Below, piece after piece: positions 14,041 to 17,279 of a stretch of DNA of 17,279 nt. The stretch is from positions 1 through 17,279 of the forward strand of contig JAGAXP010000150.1 in the NCBI GenBank assembly GCA_017940955.1. The letters run 5' to 3'. The stretch's first letter is position 1. Every line of letters starts with the position of its first letter. Source of the stretch: Oribacterium sp. GTDB lineage: Bacteria > Bacillota_A > Clostridia > Lachnospirales > Lachnospiraceae. Below the pieces are notes generated by a model, which did no database searches, was not told the origin of the DNA, and was given only the letters and a program-made list of their open reading frames with translations. The translations under genes and the position numbers were made by a program.

Positions 14041-15288
14041 TCACCCATTCGTCACGTATCCCCTAACCGCGCTGTGTGCGGCAGTCACAGGTGATGCAAG
14101 ATAGATATTGACCTTATTGGTACCCATACGGCCTAAGAAGTTTCTGTTGTTGGTGGCAACTACGGTTTCGCCATCTGTGAGGATTCCTCCGGAACGTCCG
14201 CAGCAGAGACCGCAACCCGGATTCATGATTATGGCACCGGCATCATTGAAGATTTTCATGAGACCTTCCTGCACAGCTTTTATATAGATGGAGCGGCTGG
14301 CAGGCGTGATGATAAGCTTCACATACGGTGCCACATGCTTACCCTTAAGTATCTCAGCCGCCGCTCTCAGATCTTCGAGACGACCGTTGGTACAGGAACC
14401 GATAAACACCTGGTCGATCTTTATATCCTTAAGTTCTGAGATCGGTCTTATCTTATCTACCTGAGAAGGGCAGGCCGCTACCGGCACAAAGTCCTCCGCC
14501 TTATAGTTCAGAACCTGAACGTAGTCTCCGTCCCCTTCATCCCTGAAGCATCCGCGTGCTTCATCACAGGGAACTCCCGAAAACTCTGCGGTCTTCTCAT
14601 CTGCATAGAAAAGTCCGCATTTTGCTCCGGCTTCGATAGTCATGTTGGCCATGGTGAGTCTCTCGGAAACGGACATGGCATCAAAGGTATCCCCGGCAAA
14701 CTCCATTGACTTATAGGTAGCTCCTGCTGCAGTGAGATCTCCGATGATAGTGAGTATCACATCCTTTGAGGTCACGCCCTTAGGCAGCTTACCATTGACA
14801 TTGACTCTGATGGTCTCCGGCACCTTTATCCAAAGCTCTCCGGTTCCCAGAATCCCGGCCATCTCTGTATACCCGATTCCCGTTGAAAATGCCCCCACGC
14901 CGCCGTAAGTAACCGTGTGGGAATCTGTTCCGAAAACCACATCTCCCGGTGTTGCATAACGAAGCTCCGGCATAAGCTGATGACATACACCGTCAGCTCT
15001 ATGTATATGCTCTATGCCATGCTCTTTGGCAAATGCATCGCCCTTTCTGAAATGTCTGGTGTCATCCACTTGGCTTGCAGGCACCATATGGTCGTAAATT
15101 ATGACTACCTTCTCAGGATCCCAAACCTTCTTAAATCCCATCTCACGGAACTTGTCCGCCACAAAAGGTATGAAAATGTCGTGTATCATAACGCGGTCCG
15201 GCTTAACAAAGACAATGTCTCCGGCCTTAACATTATCATCATGAACATTTCTTCTGATGATCTTCTCTATAAGCGTAGCTCCCATCAT
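14041..15288 (-). CDS. leuC: 3-isopropylmalate dehydratase-type large subunit (aconitase superfamily), copy B
   Basis: A 415-aa dehydratase/isomerase large subunit that carries the [4Fe-4S] cluster. Cluster cysteines are Cys299 (GSCTNGR), Cys359 and Cys362 (PGCGLC). Other family marks are YDHMVPAS (65-72), the DGVCHQ stretch, FGTDSHTVTYGGVGAFSTGIG (119-139) and SMEFAG. The length matches the short archaeal/clostridial LeuC class, not the longer E. coli form. Its ATG overlaps the stop of the small-subunit gene by 4 bp (ATGA), so the two are co-translated and surely form one enzyme. The likely reaction is 2-isopropylmalate to 3-isopropylmalate for leucine, but citramalate, homoaconitate or 2,3-dimethylmalate enzymes share this fold. 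No leuA or leuB is in the window to confirm. Confidence 0.9.
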   Translation of the reverse strand: MMGATLIEKIIRRNVHDDNVKAGDIVFVKPDRVMIHDIFIPFVADKFREMGFKKVWDPEKVVIIYDHMVPASQVDDTRHFRKGDAFAKEHGIEHIHRADGVCHQLMPELRYATPGDVVFGTDSHTVTYGGVGAFSTGIGYTEMAGILGTGELWIKVPETIRVNVNGKLPKGVTSKDVILTIIGDLTAAGATYKSMEFAGDTFDAMSVSERLTMANMTIEAGAKCGLFYADEKTAEFSGVPCDEARGCFRDEGDGDYVQVLNYKAEDFVPVAACPSQVDKIRPISELKDIKIDQVFIGSCTNGRLEDLRAAAEILKGKHVAPYVKLIITPASRSIYIKAVQEGLMKIFNDAGAIIMNPGCGLCCGRSGGILTDGETVVATNNRNFLGRMGTNKVNIYLASPVTAAHSAVRGYVTNG

Positions 15289-15776
15289 TTTACCCCGTTT
15301 CTCTTCTTCATGGCATTTACAAGCCCACCTTCATTCAGGATATCCATAAGGTTATCCGGCAGTGAACCGATCTTGAAAGTCTCCCCGTTAAGCACCAGTT
15401 CCCTGCCCGGCTCCACTGTAAGCTCGTCGCCCTCTTTGATCCTGTCCTGTATATCACTGTTCTCTATAAGAAGCAGTCCGTTATTGATGGAGTTTCTGTA
15501 GAAGATTCGTGCAAATGACTTCGCCACCACACATTTGACTCCCAGAGCCTTTATCACCTCCGGAGCCTGCTCTCTCGAAGAGCCGCAGCCGAAATTACTG
15601 CCGGCAACTATGATGTCTCCGGGCTTTATAAGAGAAGGAAGCTCCGGACGAAGCGGATAGAAACCATAAGGTCTCATGTCTTCTATTGATTTTAATGCAA
15701 GATACTCTGTAGGAATGATGATGTCTGTATCGATATCATCCCCAAGAACAAAAACCTTTCCCGTAAATGAAGCCAT
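15285..15776 (-). CDS. leuD: 3-isopropylmalate dehydratase-type small subunit
   Basis: A 163-aa swivelling small subunit that completes the active site of the large subunit. Marks are DIDTDIIIPTEYLAL (14-28), AGSNFGCGSSREQAP (58-72) and AKSFARIFYRNSINNGL. The substrate loop reads Y-L-A-L at 25-28. From memory, homoaconitase small subunits have an arginine at the third position and isopropylmalate enzymes a hydrophobic residue, so alanine favours an uncharged side chain on the substrate. Start ATG 15776 has GGAGG 6 nt upstream, and an in-frame TGA abuts the ATG. It overlaps the large subunit B by 4 bp and lies 252 bp after large subunit A. Confidence 0.92.
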   Translation of the reverse strand: MASFTGKVFVLGDDIDTDIIIPTEYLALKSIEDMRPYGFYPLRPELPSLIKPGDIIVAGSNFGCGSSREQAPEVIKALGVKCVVAKSFARIFYRNSINNGLLLIENSDIQDRIKEGDELTVEPGRELVLNGETFKIGSLPDNLMDILNEGGLVNAMKKRNGVK

Positions 15777-15919
15777 TCAAAACCTCCATTTTATTACTAA
15801 TTACTGTCATGATTCAGAAATACCTCCTATACCTCAGGTATTCAAATCCTTCATAATCACGTCTTGTCAATTCATACTTACTAAACTATATAAAAATCTT
15901 TCAGAAAACCTTATAACAC

Positions 15920-15962
15920 CTATAAATGCATGTTTTTCTCCGTTTATATCTGACATACAGAT
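15920..15962. repeat. 43-bp interspersed repeat, copy 2 (upstream of leuD)
   Basis: Matches copy 1 (8439-8481) at 39 of 43 positions, including the perfect ATCTG-ACATA-CAGAT stem. It lies in the 252-bp gap 15777-16028 between large subunit A and the small subunit. That gap also has AGGAGG at 15823-15828 with no start codon at a good distance, and a TACCTGAGGTA palindrome. I found no T-box motif and no convincing promoter there. Confidence 0.7.
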
Positions 15963-16028
15963 GCAAACTATAGGCTCTGAAATCAGGTCTTACTAACTAT
16001 ATATCTCGTCAAATCTCAATCTTTGATT

Positions 16029-17276
16029 TCAAACCTGATCTGCTCTGACAATCTTTCCTGCCACAGCCGATGCCGTTACAGTTGCCGCAGATCCAAGATA
16101 TACAAAGGAATTCTTATCCCCAGCTCTTCCCTTGAAGTTACGTGTTCCTGTACTTATCAGTACTTCACCTTCTCCGATGACACCCTGACAGCTTCCCCAG
16201 CACACGCTGCAATTCGGATTCACCACGATGGCTCCGGCCTCCATAAAGGTTTCGATGATTCCCTCTGACATAGCCTGATCGTAGATATCTCGGCTGGCAG
16301 GCGAAACGAGAAATCTCACGCTCTCTGCCACTTTCTTTCCCTTTATGATGGAAGCCCCAAGTCTCAGATCCTCGATTCTGCCGTTGTTGCAGGAACCTAA
16401 AAATGCCTCATTTATGGCAACCTCACCTACTTCCTCCACGGGATAAACATTATCCACAAAATGAGGCTTTGCAACCACCGGAACGATCTCCGAAAGGTCA
16501 ATGTCATAAACCTTCTCAAATACGGCATCCGCATCACTGACAAAACCGTCCGCAGCCTCCCGGCCATGCCCCTTAAGATATACCTTCGCTATATCATCCA
16601 CTTCCATAAGCGCGGTCTTGGCCCCAGCTTCAACGCATAGATTGCAGATACAGATCCTGTCTGACATAGTGAGATTTTTCATACCGGGTCCCGCGAACTC
16701 CATAGCCTTGTAGTTCGCACCATTGGCACTGATACGACCTATGATGGTAAGAATGAGATCTCTTGCGGTTGCGCCGTTCTGAAGCGCCCCTGTAAGATTA
16801 AATCTCAGAGTCTCGGGGCAAAGCACCCATGACTTTCCCGTAACCATAGCATAGAGATAATCCGTGCATCCTACACCGGTTCCGAAGGCTCCAAGCTCAC
16901 CGTAGGAGCAGGTATGGCTGTCTGCTCCAAATATAAGCTCCTTGGGATTGACATATTTCTCGATCATAAGCTCATGACAGATTCCGTCCCCCTCATGGAA
17001 GGTAATGCCGTTTTCTTTTGCAAAATCACGCATTTTCTTCTGTGAAGCCGCAGTTTTCGGACTGTCACAGGGAACATTGTGATCCACTATCCATACAAGC
17101 TTTGACTTATCATAGATCTTCCTGTTCTTTAATTTATTGTACATATCTATGGTAAGGTGAGTGGTTCCGTCATTACTCATAAGATGATCCAACTCCACCA
17201 CATATATATTTCCCGCATGAGCTTCCGAAACCTTAGCCGCTCTTGCTATGATCTTTTCCGCTATAGTCATTCCCAT
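16029..17276 (-). CDS. Aconitase-superfamily large subunit (LeuC/DmdA-like), copy A
   Basis: A 415-aa paralogue of copy B with clearly different active-site surroundings. Cluster cysteines are Cys296 (GSCNNGR, where most relatives have T for the first N), Cys356 and Cys359 (NPNCSVCWG). Other marks are VDHNVPCDSP (64-73), FGADSHTCSYGELGAFGTGVG (116-136) and AMEFAGPGM. No small subunit follows it directly: the next gene is the small subunit at 15285-15776, 252 bp on, which is fused translationally to copy B. Its partner may lie outside the window or be that shared subunit. The start ATG is 3 bp from the window edge, so its ribosome site is unseen, and ATG 17270 is an alternative. It could be an isopropylmalate, dimethylmalate or other hydroxy-acid dehydratase. 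Confidence 0.88.
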   Translation of the reverse strand: MGMTIAEKIIARAAKVSEAHAGNIYVVELDHLMSNDGTTHLTIDMYNKLKNRKIYDKSKLVWIVDHNVPCDSPKTAASQKKMRDFAKENGITFHEGDGICHELMIEKYVNPKELIFGADSHTCSYGELGAFGTGVGCTDYLYAMVTGKSWVLCPETLRFNLTGALQNGATARDLILTIIGRISANGANYKAMEFAGPGMKNLTMSDRICICNLCVEAGAKTALMEVDDIAKVYLKGHGREAADGFVSDADAVFEKVYDIDLSEIVPVVAKPHFVDNVYPVEEVGEVAINEAFLGSCNNGRIEDLRLGASIIKGKKVAESVRFLVSPASRDIYDQAMSEGIIETFMEAGAIVVNPNCSVCWGSCQGVIGEGEVLISTGTRNFKGRAGDKNSFVYLGSAATVTASAVAGKIVRADQV

Positions 17277-17279
17277 AAA

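Noticed and set aside
14917..15501. 194-aa plus-strand ORF across the leuC/leuD junction
   Set aside because: Antisense to two clear genes, composition unlike a real protein, no ribosome site support.
15808..15828. Leader ORF starting at ATG 15810 with AGGAGG upstream
   Set aside because: The spacing of 12 nt is too long and the ORF runs into the leuD start out of frame; probably an orphan Shine-Dalgarno.
15777..16028. T-box or leucine attenuator before leuD
   Set aside because: No T-box core sequence, no leucine-rich leader peptide and no terminator stem were found.

Overview
The window looks like a piece of a low-to-mid GC Firmicutes chromosome, most likely Lachnospiraceae (Butyrivibrio/Roseburia-like). 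This rests on clostridial-type protein sequences, strong AGGAGG-type ribosome binding sites, near-consensus sigma-A promoters (TTGACA-N17-TAAGAT and TTGACA-N17-TAAAAT), and the grouping ruvA-ruvB-zapA-U32 proteins-SEDS protein-class B PBP. The species cannot be fixed from sequence alone. No rRNA, tRNA, CRISPR array, phage or transposase gene was seen.

Left block (1-8365, all minus strand, read right to left): ruvA and ruvB (Holliday junction branch migration) are separated by an unusually long, structured spacer. Directly after the ruvB stop comes a non-coding element of about 283 bp made of two long inverted arms and flanked by AATGCT. A strong promoter then starts zapA (FtsZ-ring associated coiled-coil protein), followed by two overlapping U32-family genes that look like the two halves of one longer U32 protein. 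The second half carries a run of tetrapeptide repeats. Next are a SEDS glycosyltransferase (FtsW/RodA family) and its likely partner, a class B penicillin-binding protein cut by the window edge. This block serves DNA repair, cell division/elongation and probably tRNA modification.

Middle block (8366-13919): a plus-strand YprB-like DEDD exonuclease gene with a TTG start; then a minus-strand TRAP transporter operon (dctP-dctQ-dctM) for an organic acid; then a divergent GntR/FCD regulator. A perfect palindrome of FadR/GntR type sits just downstream of the dctP promoter -10 box, and a near copy lies nearer the regulator gene. The simplest reading is a local regulator controlling uptake of its own effector. 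The TRAP operon appears to end at a terminator lying inside the 3' coding end of the convergent exonuclease gene.

Right block (14041-17279, minus strand): an aconitase-superfamily large subunit, a 252-bp gap, then a small subunit overlapping a second large subunit by 4 bp (LeuD/LeuC type). Only one small subunit is visible for two divergent large subunits. They may make leucine precursors, or act on a hydroxy acid brought in by the TRAP system; the sequence does not decide this.

The best leads for something undescribed are the inverted-repeat element after ruvB and a separate 43-bp two-hairpin repeat found once upstream of ruvA and once upstream of leuD.
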